Assembly (NCBI RefSeq): GCF_001610835.1
Contig: NZ_CP011270.1
Coordinates: forward strand, 5,722,001-5,786,000
DNA length: 64,000 nucleotides
Reading direction: 5' to 3'
DNA from: Planctomyces sp. SH-PL14
GTDB taxonomy: Bacteria > Planctomycetota > Planctomycetia > Planctomycetales > Planctomycetaceae
The translations under genes were made by a program, and so were the position numbers. Every line of letters starts with the position of its first letter. Within the stretch, counting starts at the first letter, position 1. Below, one piece after another: positions 1 to 8,108 of this stretch. The notes below the pieces were generated by a model. It was not told the origin of the DNA and did no database searches. It worked only from the letters and a program-made list of their open reading frames with translations.

Positions 1-244
1 CGGCGATGCGGAGTCGTCCTCCGCGACCGATGACTTCCTCGATGAGCTCCTCACTGAGAACGTCTCGCAGGGGCCGCCCCTCCACGCCGACGATCTTGTA
101 GAGCGGGGCCGCGGGCTTTCCCTCCGCGGCGACCGTGTCGATCACCGCCGCTCGCGGGACATCCGTGGACTGCACTCCGCTCATCAGGAGGGCCGCCAGG
201 AGGGTGACGGTGATGGAGAGTCGGCTTGTGACAGGAGCGGGCAT
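1..244 (-). CDS. Secreted protein of unknown function, cut by the window edge
   Basis: The first 81 residues are visible; the reading frame is open to the window edge. The N-terminus (MPAPVTSRLSITVTLLAALL, then MSGVQS) is a typical Sec signal peptide, so the product is probably exported. The mature part has a run of Glu/Val around DVLSEELIEEVIGRG that could form a helix. The gene lies 50 bases downstream of a lipoprotein gene on the same strand, so the two may be co-transcribed. I do not recognise the family. The call of a real gene rests on the signal peptide, the open frame and the position in a run of same-strand genes. Confidence 0.6.
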   Translation of the reverse strand, partial: MPAPVTSRLSITVTLLAALLMSGVQSTDVPRAAVIDTVAAEGKPAAPLYKIVGVEGRPLRDVLSEELIEEVIGRGGRLRIA

Positions 245-294
245 CAGTCGTTGCCTGATCGGGAGGGGCGGGAGGGCGGCGCGGAGGGGATCGG

Positions 295-663
295 TCAGTT
301 TCGAAACCGCCCCGCGTACCAGACGAGCGTGACGTTGGCGGTTCCCGCGGTGCGGAAGTCGATGTCGAGGATGCGGGCATCCTCAGGCTCAACCTCACGA
401 GGCTTGTTCACCAGCTGGAACTCGATGGCGTACCCCTGTTCGAGGGCCTTCGTCACCAGACCGTTGGCGAGCGAGTCCCGCAGCAACGGACAGGCGTGTT
501 CGATCTCGTACTTCTCGCGCCACAAGGCTTCTTTCGAAGTCTGGGCCGGGGCCTCATCGCATCCGGAAAGGATCGCGAGAGCGGCCATCGCCAGTCCGAA
601 GTCCAGGACCGTTTCCAACGATCTTCGGTCCGATCGCAGGAACGAAACGTGACGCAGCCACAT
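295..663 (-). CDS. Small putative lipoprotein
   Basis: The product has 122 residues. A hydrophobic stretch at about residues 20-34 ends in LAILSGC, which fits a lipobox with the cysteine at residue 35, so the mature protein is probably a membrane-anchored lipoprotein of under 90 residues. The mature part is rich in charged residues (EALWREKYEIEHACPLL) and ends in a beta-like segment (ANVTLVWYAGRF). The N-terminal extension before the hydrophobic core is long, so a start further downstream is possible. It precedes the secreted protein at the window edge in the same orientation. I do not recognise the family. Confidence 0.6.
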   Translation of the reverse strand: MWLRHVSFLRSDRRSLETVLDFGLAMAALAILSGCDEAPAQTSKEALWREKYEIEHACPLLRDSLANGLVTKALEQGYAIEFQLVNKPREVEPEDARILDIDFRTAGTANVTLVWYAGRFRN

Positions 664-853
664 GGCGTGTTCCTCCAGCGGGAGTGGTCTTCCGCGATGC
701 GTGTCGTTTTACCAGTTCGCCGGGCGGTCGAGACAGCGTCGTTGACTGAGGCCGGATCCGGCCCGCGGGCCCGTTGTGCCGGGCAGGCCCATTGCCGATG
801 ATGAACCTCCACGGGCCCGCGGGCCGAACACGTTTCAAGCGTCTGGAAGCATC

Positions 854-1309
854 ATGACTCCCGTTCACACCATGGCCGGCGTGGGAGAGATCCTCGAGGT
901 CTTTGAGGACAAGGTCCGCATCACGCCGCAGGGGGTTCTCGGCTTCCTGACCAAGGGGCTCCAGGGGACCAAGACGATCCCGATCGCCTCGATCCGGGCG
1001 ATCCAGTTCAAGAAGTCGGCGATGACGAACGGCTACCTGCAGTTCACGGTCCCCGGCGGCAGCGAGTCGCGAGGAGGCGTGTTCTCGGCCGCTTCGGACG
1101 AGAACACGTTCATGTTCGCCGGCCAGAACGAGCTCGCGGAGTCGATCCGCGACTTCATCGAAGCCCGGATGCCGATGATCCGGTCCTCCGCCAAGGGAGC
1201 CGCCGGCTGGGTTGCCGAGCTCTCGCAGCTCGCGGAACTCCGCAGCCAGGGGGCCCTCACCGAGGAGGAGTTCCAGCGGGCCAAGGAGCGCCTGCTCGGC
1301 CCGGCGTGA
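854..1309 (+). CDS. DUF4429-like protein with C-terminal SHOCT domain
   Basis: The 151-residue product begins with a beta-rich module (EILEVFEDKVRITPQGVLGF, then IPIASIRAIQFKKS and FMFAGQNELAESIRDFIE) resembling the PH-like domain of the DUF4429 and PH_10 type. It ends with a SHOCT motif (LAELRSQGALTEEEFQRAKE), the short C-terminal domain often attached to such modules. The family has no established enzymatic role; SHOCT is thought to mediate oligomerisation. I chose the ATG at 854 because the upstream in-frame stretch (PGRPIADDEPPRARG) looks non-coding; an ATG 18 bases further on is an alternative. A membrane-protein gene follows after 46 bases. Confidence 0.75.
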   Translation: MTPVHTMAGVGEILEVFEDKVRITPQGVLGFLTKGLQGTKTIPIASIRAIQFKKSAMTNGYLQFTVPGGSESRGGVFSAASDENTFMFAGQNELAESIRDFIEARMPMIRSSAKGAAGWVAELSQLAELRSQGALTEEEFQRAKERLLGPA

Positions 1310-1355
1310 GGGCCGCCTCGTTGACGACCGCCGTGTTCCCTTGCGGGAGAGGGCC

Positions 1356-1862
1356 ATGTCCTGGTGGAAGGTTGCGTTGATCGTCACGGTGGTCTGGTTC
1401 GTTCTGGTCCCGGGCGCGGCCTACGTTCATGTCGAAGTCCTCCTCTCGGGTCAGCTGACGGAAGAGCAGGAGGAGGTGGTTGCCGGGCGATACGGAGCTG
1501 TGGCCGGGGCCGGCATGGTGGTCATCTGGGGCGCCGGATTCCTGATCTCGGTTCTTTCGGGACCGCCGCGGCCGAAGATCGACCAGGGGTTCTGTCTGAG
1601 CTGGTGGCACCTCAGTCCCCGACGGCAGTTCCTTCGGGAATTCTGGGCCGGCGGGTTGTGCGTCGGGCTGTTCGTCGCGTTGCAGGCCAGCGGGAACGTT
1701 TCGCGGGGGCTGGCTGAGATTGGTTTCCACGACCCGGTGGCCGTTGGCTGGCAACTGGCTGGCGTCATTGTCGCGATCTGGGTCATCTGGGTCGCGTTTC
1801 TGTACTGGCGATGGAGGCGAGCCGCCGCCGGTGAGACGTCCAGAGAAGGCCCCACGTCATGA
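1356..1862 (+). CDS. Four-helix integral membrane protein, unknown function
   Basis: The product has 168 residues and about four membrane segments: WKVALIVTVVWFVLVPGAAY near the N-terminus, a second around AGAGMVVIWGAGFLISVL, a third around FWAGGLCVGLFVALQA and a fourth around LAGVIVAIWVIWVAFLYW. The C-terminus is short and basic. The ATG at 1356 is preceded by a purine-rich GCGGGAGAG at a suitable distance, which decides against the much longer upstream ORF. The stop overlaps the start of the next gene by four bases (ATGA), so the two are translationally coupled. I do not recognise a family. Confidence 0.7.
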   Translation: MSWWKVALIVTVVWFVLVPGAAYVHVEVLLSGQLTEEQEEVVAGRYGAVAGAGMVVIWGAGFLISVLSGPPRPKIDQGFCLSWWHLSPRRQFLREFWAGGLCVGLFVALQASGNVSRGLAEIGFHDPVAVGWQLAGVIVAIWVIWVAFLYWRWRRAAAGETSREGPTS

Positions 1863-2539
1863 CGACCTCCGATCGACTGACCATCGTCGACGGGGCCCTG
1901 GCCCTCGACGGTGGGACGATCCTCCTCGACGTCGTCGATCGGGCGGGGGCCGTCCACCAGATCGTGCTCGCACAGAACGTCACCCCGAAAATCGAGTTGG
2001 AGTTGCTCCCCGGACGACTGCATTTCGACGGAAAGCCAGTCGGTGTCCGGTCGACCGAGGAAGCCTCCCTTCTCAATCGGCTGAAGAACTCGGACGTCCA
2101 GCTCTGTGAGGAACTCTCCGACGACGTCTCGGACGATTCGAATGCCTCCCTATCCCCTGTCATCGTCCTGGGAGAGGACCTGAAGGCGTGGCATGCAAAG
2201 ACGCCGGGCGGCCGCCTGCGGATGCTCGTGGACACGATCGTCGAGCGGGTCGAGGCGGAGGCGTACGTGCTCTTCGCCGAGAAGGTCGCCCTCGCGGCCG
2301 ATTCCACGAAGTACACGGTCTGGCCAGATCCCGACCCGACAACGCGCAATCGTGCGATCCTGCAGCTGTCGCGAGTCCAGAAGGCCGGCGTAAGCACCGC
2401 CCGGACCTTTCTCGACAGCGGCGAGCCTCTGGCTCGGGACATCAGCGCGGTCGCCGCCGTGGAGATCATCGAGACCTGGCGTGCCGAAGGTCTGGCCGTT
2501 CGAGTCGAGCCGCCGCTGAAGACCCGCGCGGCCGAGTGA
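1859..2539 (+). CDS. Hypothetical protein, possible L7/L12-like C-terminal fold
   Basis: The product has 226 residues with no signal peptide or membrane segment, so it is probably cytoplasmic. It starts with a beta-rich region (LTIVDGALALDGGTILLDVV) and has an acidic middle (LCEELSDDVSDDSNASLSP). The last 55 residues (ILQLSRVQKAGVSTARTFLD then AAVEIIETWRAEGLAVRVE) recall the helix-strand pattern of the ribosomal L7/L12 C-terminal domain, which bacteria reuse in unrelated small proteins; this is a weak resemblance. The start overlaps the stop of the preceding membrane-protein gene by four bases, suggesting one operon with a shared role. Confidence 0.6.
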   Translation: MTTSDRLTIVDGALALDGGTILLDVVDRAGAVHQIVLAQNVTPKIELELLPGRLHFDGKPVGVRSTEEASLLNRLKNSDVQLCEELSDDVSDDSNASLSPVIVLGEDLKAWHAKTPGGRLRMLVDTIVERVEAEAYVLFAEKVALAADSTKYTVWPDPDPTTRNRAILQLSRVQKAGVSTARTFLDSGEPLARDISAVAAVEIIETWRAEGLAVRVEPPLKTRAAE

Positions 2540-2665
2540 ACGGGACAGCGATCCCTTCCAGGCGATCCTTGACCGTCCTCATCACGCCGTACAAAACTGG
2601 GACTCTCTCGGGCCCCCTTCGCGGGTGACGGGTTTGGCATCGAAGGGGCCAGGCGGCAATTCATC

Positions 2666-3283
2666 ATGCGGATTATTCTGATCGCTCTCTGCACCATCGC
2701 CCTCTTCTTCGGGATCGCACTGCTCGGTGCAGCACGGAGCGCGATTCATGAGATCGAAGCCTTCGTCCTGTTCCTGATCGCCGCGGTCCTGCTGTCCGGA
2801 GCCGGGATCATCGAAGCGGTCAACCTGGCGAGCAAGAAGCTGCTGGCCGCGATCGACTCGGCCGGGGAGACACTTTCGGCCCGGGACGCCGACTTTGCGG
2901 CCGCTCCGCCGCGGGCGGCCTTCGCTCCGGCGGTTCCTCCGCAACCATCCCCATCGGTCGCTCCCTCGTACCGGCCGGCTCCGCCGCCGCTCGCGCCCCC
3001 TGCATTCACCCCGCCGTCGATGGTCCGGCCGGCGTTCTCTCCACCGGCGGCGCCCCTGGACGAGGAGGTTCCTTCGATCGACGAGTTCGAAGTGGCCGAC
3101 GAGTCGACCGGAGGGGAGGAGGAACGGGCCCAGGAGCTCTATGAACAGGCCCGGTCTTTTGCCAAGGGAGGGGACGGGCATGCGGCCGTCAGCACCCTGC
3201 GGCAGGTGGTCCGGCTCTTCCCGCAGTCCCGCGCGGCGGAGAAGGCCAAGCGAACGCTCGGAAAGAATGGCGCGACCGCCTGA
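2666..3283 (+). CDS. Membrane protein with Pro-rich linker and TPR-like tail
   Basis: The product has 205 residues. Two membrane segments fill the first 55 residues (IILIALCTIALFFGIALLGA, and AFVLFLIAAVLLSGAGIIEA). A linker rich in Pro and Ala spans about residues 85-135. The C-terminal 50 residues (EERAQELYEQARSFAKGGD, then AAVSTLRQVVRLFPQSRAAE) look like a single tetratricopeptide-type helical hairpin. The tail would face the cytoplasm if both ends lie on the same side. The start is preceded by AGGCGGC. I do not recognise a named family; the combination suggests a protein-protein interaction module tethered to the membrane. Confidence 0.65.
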   Translation: MRIILIALCTIALFFGIALLGAARSAIHEIEAFVLFLIAAVLLSGAGIIEAVNLASKKLLAAIDSAGETLSARDADFAAAPPRAAFAPAVPPQPSPSVAPSYRPAPPPLAPPAFTPPSMVRPAFSPPAAPLDEEVPSIDEFEVADESTGGEEERAQELYEQARSFAKGGDGHAAVSTLRQVVRLFPQSRAAEKAKRTLGKNGATA

Positions 3284-3370
3284 ACGGCAGATCGGCTGGA
3301 TGGCCCGTCCATCCTGAGGGACCGGGCGTCATCAGTTCCGCAGGCGGGTGCCGGACCCGGCCTGCGCAAG

Positions 3371-4042
3371 TCATCTCGCTGTGCGAGAACGCCAACGCGC
3401 CTGACGAGCGAGTTCCGAGGCGGGCTCCGACGAGTCGACCACCTTCACCTCTCCGTCTCGGTAGAGGAGAAACGTCCGTCCCTCAATCGCTTCACCGACC
3501 ACCTCCCTGATGGACCTTCCCTCCTGGTCCAGGTCTTCGATCCGAACATCGCCCGCCCGATGCCAGGGCTCGACCGACGGCCGTCCCGAAACGTACAGCA
3601 GCGTCCCCGCCGGCGCCTCATCGAAGTCGCACGGCTGCTCCGGTGAGAACGCCGTCCCCGGACCGACAATCGCATAGACGTTCGTCGCGCTCGACGCCGG
3701 ATCGCCGAGGTGGAAGATCCCGGCCGGGAACGCCCTGAGTTCTTCGGGCGTCCGGGCCCGGGCCGGTTCAATGAAGTTCCAGAGCTCCGTCCGCCAGCCC
3801 AGCGGCGCGTTCTCCCGGCGGTCTTTCAGGGCCGGCCAGCACTTCCCTGTGTCGGCTCGATTCTGCGTCGCCATCCCGATCGCCCGGGCCGCAAACAGGC
3901 AACGACTCAACTCGCCCTCGCGACGCGACTCGCGGACCGCGATTGACGCCGCTCGACCGAGGAGCAGGAGCAGAACCACCAGGAACGGCGCGAGAATTCG
4001 GCGGAGCAAGACCGGTCCTCCGGAGAAGGGGAGCCGGCCCAT
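3371..4042 (-). CDS. DUF1559-like membrane-anchored protein
   Basis: The 223-residue product has one N-terminal membrane anchor (LLRRILAPFLVVLLLLLG) followed by an exported domain. The segments LGWRTELWNFIEPA, IFHLGDPASSATNVYAIVGP and GTAFSPEQP match the usual order of the planctomycete DUF1559 pseudopilin-related domain, where a (T/N)xYAxVGPGTAF-type motif is characteristic. The classic prepilin cleavage signal is not evident here, so it is an outlying member. I chose the ATG at 4042 because it places the hydrophobic anchor normally; an ATG at 4105 would add 21 unlikely residues. The next gene diverges from it. Confidence 0.6.
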   Translation of the reverse strand: MGRLPFSGGPVLLRRILAPFLVVLLLLLGRAASIAVRESRREGELSRCLFAARAIGMATQNRADTGKCWPALKDRRENAPLGWRTELWNFIEPARARTPEELRAFPAGIFHLGDPASSATNVYAIVGPGTAFSPEQPCDFDEAPAGTLLYVSGRPSVEPWHRAGDVRIEDLDQEGRSIREVVGEAIEGRTFLLYRDGEVKVVDSSEPASELARQARWRSRTAR

Positions 4043-4172
4043 CGTACGTCGATGGGAGGTGGAGTGTGAAAACAATCCGGCTCTCTCGGGCCTTGAGAGT
4101 TCCATCGTTGTCGTCGTCGCGTCCGCTTCCTAAAACCGGTGGACCGCTCTGAATCGCTTCGAGGAGAGATCG

Positions 4173-5672
4173 ATGCAGCCCGCCGTTCTGATCGTTGGCG
4201 CCGGTCCTGTCGGCATGACGATGGCCGCGGAACTGACTCGGTTCGGGGTTCCGGTTCGGATCATCGACAAGGCGCCGCAGCGGACGGATAAGTCGAAGGC
4301 CCTCGTCCTGTGGAGCCGGACGCTCGAGCTGATGGATCGCGGCGGGTACTCGCGGGCGTTTCTGGAAGCCGGGTTTCGGGTGACGGCGGCGAACTTCTAT
4401 GGCGGGGGGCGGCATATCGCGCGGCTTCCGCTGGATGATGTGCCGACGCCGCATCCCTACGCACTGATGCTGCCGCAGTGCGATACCGAGCGGCTCCTGG
4501 AGGAGCAGCTCCGCTCCTGGGGTGTGGTCGTCGAACGGCCGGTGGAGCTGACGGAGTTCGTGCCGGGAGCGGAGCACGTGACGGCGACGCTGCGGCATCC
4601 GGATGGGCGGGGGGAGACGCTCGATGTGTCGTGGCTGATCGGGTGTGACGGGGCGCACAGCACGATCCGGCACGGGCTGGGGATTCCGTTTTCCGGGAGC
4701 ACGATGCCGAGCGACTGGATCCTGGCGGACGTGCATCTGCATGGGGCGTTCGAGCATGGCGAGGAGGTGAATATCTTCTGGCATGCGGATGGGGTGCTGG
4801 TGAGCTTTCCGATCTCGCCGGGGCGGTTCCGGGTGATTGCCGATGTGGGGGATGGGCATACGAACCCGCATCCGCCGGCGCCGACGTTGGAGGCAGTGCA
4901 GGCGCTGGTGGATCGGCGCGGGCCGGGGGGGCTGGTGGTATCGGAGCCGGTGTGGCTGAGTGCCTTCCGGATCAATGAGCGGAAGGTGGCGGACTATCGG
5001 GCGGGGCGGGTGTTCATGGCGGGGGATGCCGCGCATGTGCATAGCCCGGCGGGTGGGCAGGGGATGAACACGGGGATGCAGGATGCGTTCAATCTGGCGT
5101 GGAAGCTGGCGCTCGTTGAGCGGGGGCTGGCGGCGACGGAGCCGTTGCTGGGGAGTTACAGCGTGGAGCGGGGAGCGGTGGGGGAGCAGGTGCTGGCGGA
5201 TGCGGGGCGGTTGACGATGGTGGCAACGCTGCGGTCGGGGGTGCTGCAGGGGATTCGGAATCATGTGGCGGGGGTGGTGTTCGGGTTTGCGGGGGTACGG
5301 GAGAAGCTGGCGACAAAGCTGACGGAGTTGGGGATCGGGTATCCGCACAGTCCGTTGACGGTGTCGGGAGGGCGGCATCAGCACGGACCCGCGGCGGGGG
5401 ATCGGGCGCCGGTGGAGAAGGCGGGGGCGGTGACGGCGGATGTGTTTGGTGCGGCGCCGCGGTTTGTGGTTTATGGGGAGCGGAGTGTTGCCGGAGCGGC
5501 GGTGATGGAGCGGTACGGCGATGTGGTGGACCAGACGGTGCGGGAGCCGTTTGTGGAGGGGGGGATGTGGCTGGTCAGGCCTGACGGGTATGTGGCGATC
5601 GCGACGGCGCGTGGTGACTGGTCGGCGATTGAAAGTTACCTCGCGCGGTTAAAGACCCCGGTTGTGCAGTAA
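4173..5672 (+). CDS. FAD-dependent aromatic-type monooxygenase (class A)
   Basis: The 499-residue protein has all three signatures of class A flavoprotein monooxygenases (phenol/2,4-dichlorophenol hydroxylase group). These are a dinucleotide-binding GAGPVG at residues 9-14, the DG motif GCDGAH at about 157-162 that contacts FAD and NADPH, and the GD motif GRVFMAGDAAH at about 278-288 followed by GGQGMNTGMQDAFNLAW. The C-terminal 120 residues resemble the degenerate thioredoxin-like domain of that group. Such enzymes insert one oxygen atom into an aromatic ring or related substrate using NAD(P)H; the substrate cannot be told here. It stands alone, with a full repeat A copy starting 13 bases after the stop. 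The 3' half is strikingly rich in G-ending codons. Confidence 0.85.
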   Translation: MQPAVLIVGAGPVGMTMAAELTRFGVPVRIIDKAPQRTDKSKALVLWSRTLELMDRGGYSRAFLEAGFRVTAANFYGGGRHIARLPLDDVPTPHPYALMLPQCDTERLLEEQLRSWGVVVERPVELTEFVPGAEHVTATLRHPDGRGETLDVSWLIGCDGAHSTIRHGLGIPFSGSTMPSDWILADVHLHGAFEHGEEVNIFWHADGVLVSFPISPGRFRVIADVGDGHTNPHPPAPTLEAVQALVDRRGPGGLVVSEPVWLSAFRINERKVADYRAGRVFMAGDAAHVHSPAGGQGMNTGMQDAFNLAWKLALVERGLAATEPLLGSYSVERGAVGEQVLADAGRLTMVATLRSGVLQGIRNHVAGVVFGFAGVREKLATKLTELGIGYPHSPLTVSGGRHQHGPAAGDRAPVEKAGAVTADVFGAAPRFVVYGERSVAGAAVMERYGDVVDQTVREPFVEGGMWLVRPDGYVAIATARGDWSAIESYLARLKTPVVQ

Positions 5673-5684
5673 GCGTTCCAGGAG

Positions 5685-6020
5685 CCGGGTCCAGGGGCAC
5701 CCTGGTCAGGGGGTGCAGGGGGGCCTGTATTGTTTTTCTGGCCCTTTGCCCGCCGGAGGCCTGGCCGTCGAGAGATGTCTGAAGGAGGGCGTGTCCACGC
5801 GCGGACGCGGTGTCGGATGCCCCCTCACCGAAGACGCGGGGATTGCAAACCGAGCGGTGTGGTGGGGGGAGTCCTCAACGCCGGTACCACAAAGAGGACG
5901 TCCGTGGTGTCCCACGGTTCCTCATGGAAGTGCCTCCGGCGGCAAGGGGGCGAGGCCCCCTTGACCCCGGCTGCCGTAGCACGTTGGGTTTGAGCTATGG
6001 ACACCGCTCCGGCAAGGACG
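5685..6020 (+). repeat. Repeat A, full copy 1 (left and right modules, forward)
   Basis: This spacer starts with the left-module hallmark CCGGGTCCAGGGGCACCC, continues through CGAGAGATGTCTGAAGGAG and CCGGAGGCCTGGCC, then the middle segment with GTACCACAAAGAGGACGTCC. It finishes with the right module (CCCTTGACCCCGGCTGCCG, GTTGGGTTTGAGC). The right module has a perfect 9-base-pair hairpin at 5943-5963: arm CAAGGGGGC, loop GAG, arm GCCCCCTTG. The left module has the long-loop hairpin at 5717-5748. The remaining bases up to the next gene show nothing further. Open frames here are by-products of the repeat. Confidence 0.9.
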
Positions 6021-6096
6021 CCACTTGCCACGTGGACCGACCGCGGACTATGTTCGCGCCGCGCTACATCACTCCCTCACCACACAACAACCCGCC

Positions 6097-6552
6097 GTGA
6101 ACATCCAGCAGTTCCACCTCGTCCTCCGCCGCGGCGGCGATCGACAAATCCAGTTCCAGCTTCCCGGCGGCACGCTCATCCCCGCCCACTTCCACGTCAC
6201 CGAAGTCGGCCGCATCGACAAGCACTTCATCGACTGCGGAGGCACCCGCCGTCACGCCGCCTCCTGCCTCCTCCAGACCTGGGTCGCCGACGACACCCAC
6301 CACCGCCTCACCGCCGCCAAACTCTCGGACATCCTGCACCTCGCCGAACCAGTCCTCGACTCCCCCGACCTCCCCGTCGAAATCGAATACGGCACCGACG
6401 TCGCCGCCCAATACGCGGTCGACGACTTCGACCTCTCGGACGAAGCCTTCACGTTCACCCTCGTCGGTAAAAAGACCGACTGCCTCGCCCCGGATAAGTG
6501 CGGCATCACGGGTTGCGGCCCCACCAGCGACAACCCCACCGGCTGCTGCTGA
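6097..6552 (+). CDS. DUF6428 family protein
   Basis: The product has 151 residues. The core GGTLIPAHFHVTEVGRID, followed by KHFIDCGGTRRHAASCLL, then LPVEIEYGTDV, matches the DUF6428 pattern of a conserved His-rich strand (HFHVTEV), a DCGG motif and a late IEYG strand. The C-terminal tail (DCLAPDKCGITGCG, then CC) is Cys-rich and might bind metal, which is inference. I chose the GTG at 6097 (VNIQQFHLVL); the ATG-starting ORF from 6025 reads through the preceding repeat and is unlikely. No clear ribosome binding site precedes it. A DUF488 gene follows after 55 bases and may share its transcript. Confidence 0.75.
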   Translation: MNIQQFHLVLRRGGDRQIQFQLPGGTLIPAHFHVTEVGRIDKHFIDCGGTRRHAASCLLQTWVADDTHHRLTAAKLSDILHLAEPVLDSPDLPVEIEYGTDVAAQYAVDDFDLSDEAFTFTLVGKKTDCLAPDKCGITGCGPTSDNPTGCC

Positions 6553-6607
6553 CCGCCGCAACGCCCGAGTCCGTCGCCGCCGGCTCTCCTTCTCGCCAGG
6601 AGTTCCC

Positions 6608-6994
6608 ATGGCCAAACGCTCGCCCCGGATCTCCATCACCCGCGCCTACGCCGCGGCCAAGGCGGCGGCCGCCGGCGAATACCGCGTCCTCGTCGACCGA
6701 CTCTGGCCCCGTGGTGTCTCGAAGGACTCGCTCCACCTCGACGAGTGGCGAAAGGAGATCGCCCCCACCGCGGAACTCCGCCGCTGGTTCGGCCACCGCG
6801 AAGACCGCTGGGACGAGTTCCGAATCCGCTATGCCGCCGAGCTCGCGGAGAAGAAGGACGACCTCAAAGAGCTCCGGTCTCTCCCGGCGAAGCACCACCT
6901 CGTCCTGCTCTACGGAGCCCGCGACGAAGAGCACAACAACGCCGTTGTTCTTCGCGACGTCCTGCTTCGCCGGCGGATCCGTAAGTCGACGTGA
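6608..6994 (+). CDS. DUF488 family protein (YeaO-like)
   Basis: The product has 128 residues. The motifs VLVDRLWPRGVSK, then LHLDEWRKEIAPTAELRRWF and HLVLLYGARDEEHNNAVVL, are the conserved core of the YeaO-like DUF488 proteins; LVDRxWPRG and the late HNxAxVL segment are diagnostic. The family is widespread and small, with no settled biochemical role. The length is normal for the YeaO type. The ATG at 6608 lies 8 bases after CCAGGAG, a reasonable ribosome binding site. It follows the DUF6428 gene on the same strand. Codons are mostly C-ending throughout, unlike the long genes nearby. Confidence 0.9.
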   Translation: MAKRSPRISITRAYAAAKAAAAGEYRVLVDRLWPRGVSKDSLHLDEWRKEIAPTAELRRWFGHREDRWDEFRIRYAAELAEKKDDLKELRSLPAKHHLVLLYGARDEEHNNAVVLRDVLLRRRIRKST

Positions 6995-7032
6995 ACGGCC
7001 TTCCGGACCAGACGAAGCGTGATCGCCACCAG

Positions 7033-7163
7033 CGGGAGGGCGAAGCTCCTGCTGAGCCGCGAGCGTCCGTTGCCGCGTTCCACTTCTCCTCAGGGCACTC
7101 TGGAACACGCCGAGGTGATCGCTTCGGCCACCGTAGCGGCTCGGCGGGAGCCTCGCCCTCCCG
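7033..7163. repeat. Repeat E inverted pair
   Basis: A GGGAGGGCGAAGCTCCTGC-type element at 7033-7063 is followed, about 70 bases later, by its near reverse complement (GCGGGAGCCTCGCCCTCCCG) at 7132-7163. The same pair, with the same orientation, occurs at 41420-41584. No gene lies between the arms. The arrangement resembles a doublet of REP elements or a very small non-autonomous inverted-repeat element; the sequence does not decide between these. Confidence 0.75.
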
Positions 7164-7202
7164 TTGTTGAGGAGTGATGGCGTTGATCGAAGGCGAGCCG
7201 GT

Positions 7203-7670
7203 CTAGGGGCGGGTGATCTCTCCCGATTCCAGCTTCACGGCGGACCACTCTGTCGCGTTCCGTCCGAACACGCAGAGTGAATCCCCGTCCGTCACCACGA
7301 CCATCTGTTCCTGAATGGCGAACTGGTTCTTGACGGGCTTGGAAACTGGCAGCTGGCCCCAGACGCCCGTCACCGCGCTGTAGGCGTACACCCCCTTGCT
7401 GGTCTGAAACACCGCGAAGCCGTTGCCCACCGTGAGCGAGGCGTTTGGTTCGAGGGGTTCTTCCAGTTCGACTCGCGTCCATTTCCCGAGCGTCGGGCTG
7501 TAGGCGGCGACTGCCTTCCGGGATCTTGCGATGACCGCGATCGTCTCCCTGGTGAGGACAGGGATTCCCCCCGACCCGCCGAAGGGGCCACTTGCGGAGG
7601 CGGTGACGGGGACCGCCGCAATCACGGCCAGGATCAGAACGCCGAGGCCTCGGTGGCATGTGGTCGTCAT
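7203..7670 (-). CDS. Secreted protein, possible partial beta-propeller
   Basis: The product has 155 residues. A signal peptide is clear (LGVLILAVIAAVPVTASASG). The mature part contains short repeated strand patterns, ETIAVIARSRKAVAAYSPTL, GNGFAVFQTSKGVYAYSAVT and EQMVVVTDGDSLCVFGRNAT, each ending in an aromatic-rich turn. These look like three blades of a Kelch- or WD-like fold, too few for a closed propeller unless it oligomerises. I chose the ATG at 7670 because it begins the signal peptide; the longer ORF starts inside a repeat A copy. Its family is not recognised. No neighbour shares its strand closely. Confidence 0.6.
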   Translation of the reverse strand: MTTTCHRGLGVLILAVIAAVPVTASASGPFGGSGGIPVLTRETIAVIARSRKAVAAYSPTLGKWTRVELEEPLEPNASLTVGNGFAVFQTSKGVYAYSAVTGVWGQLPVSKPVKNQFAIQEQMVVVTDGDSLCVFGRNATEWSAVKLESGEITRP

Positions 7671-7778
7671 GGTGGCCCGTTGGTTGGTGGGAGACGGATC
7701 GACGTCGGTGCGCAACGGTTGCGTAAGAAGCTGCTCAGACATACGCCGGACGATGCAGTTGTTTAACCGCATTCCGAG

Positions 7779-8106
7779 CCGGGTCCAGGGGGACCCTGGT
7801 CGGGGGGTGCAGGGGGCAGAATGCCCCTTGCCCGCCGGAGGCCTGGCCGTCGAGAGTTGTCTGAAGGAGCTGCTGTTCAAGCGCGAGACGGGTGTCGGAT
7901 GCCCCCATCTCCGATGACGCGGGGATTGCAAAGCGAGCGGTGTGGTGTGGGGGAGTTCTCAACGCGGGGACCACAAAGGGGACGCCCGTTGTGTCCCACG
8001 GATCCTCAGGAAAGTGCCTCCGGCGGCAAGGGGGCGTGGCCCCCTTGACCCCAGGCTGCCGTGGAACGTTGGGTTTGAGCTATGGGCGCTGCGCCGGCGG
8101 GGACGG
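7779..8106 (+). repeat. Repeat A, full copy 2 (forward)
   Basis: This is a full-length copy with the left module from CCGGGTCCAGGGGGACCC and the right module ending GTTGGGTTTGAGCTATGG. The right-module hairpin is at 8027-8047: arm CAAGGGGGC, loop GTG, arm GCCCCCTTG. The left module carries the short-loop form GGGGCA, GAA, TGCCCC. The copy ends two bases before the stop codon of the kinase gene that converges on it. Bases 7671-7778 upstream show no gene. Confidence 0.9.
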
Positions 8107-8108
8107 CG

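Noticed and set aside
5943-5963. Repeat A hairpin as an intrinsic transcription terminator
   Set aside because: The stem is strong and often near stop codons, but no run of T follows in either orientation; a Rho-independent terminator is therefore not supported, although some other 3'-end role remains possible.
5730-5993. Similar small proteins encoded in every repeat A copy (ending like LTPAAVARWV)
   Set aside because: Frames shift and stop differently between copies, and the conserved part is the hairpin DNA; I read them as by-products of the repeat. A genome-wide test of synonymous versus non-synonymous change would settle it.
5685-6020. Repeat A as an insertion sequence
   Set aside because: No transposase gene, no consistent terminal inverted repeats and no target-site duplications could be seen at copy edges.
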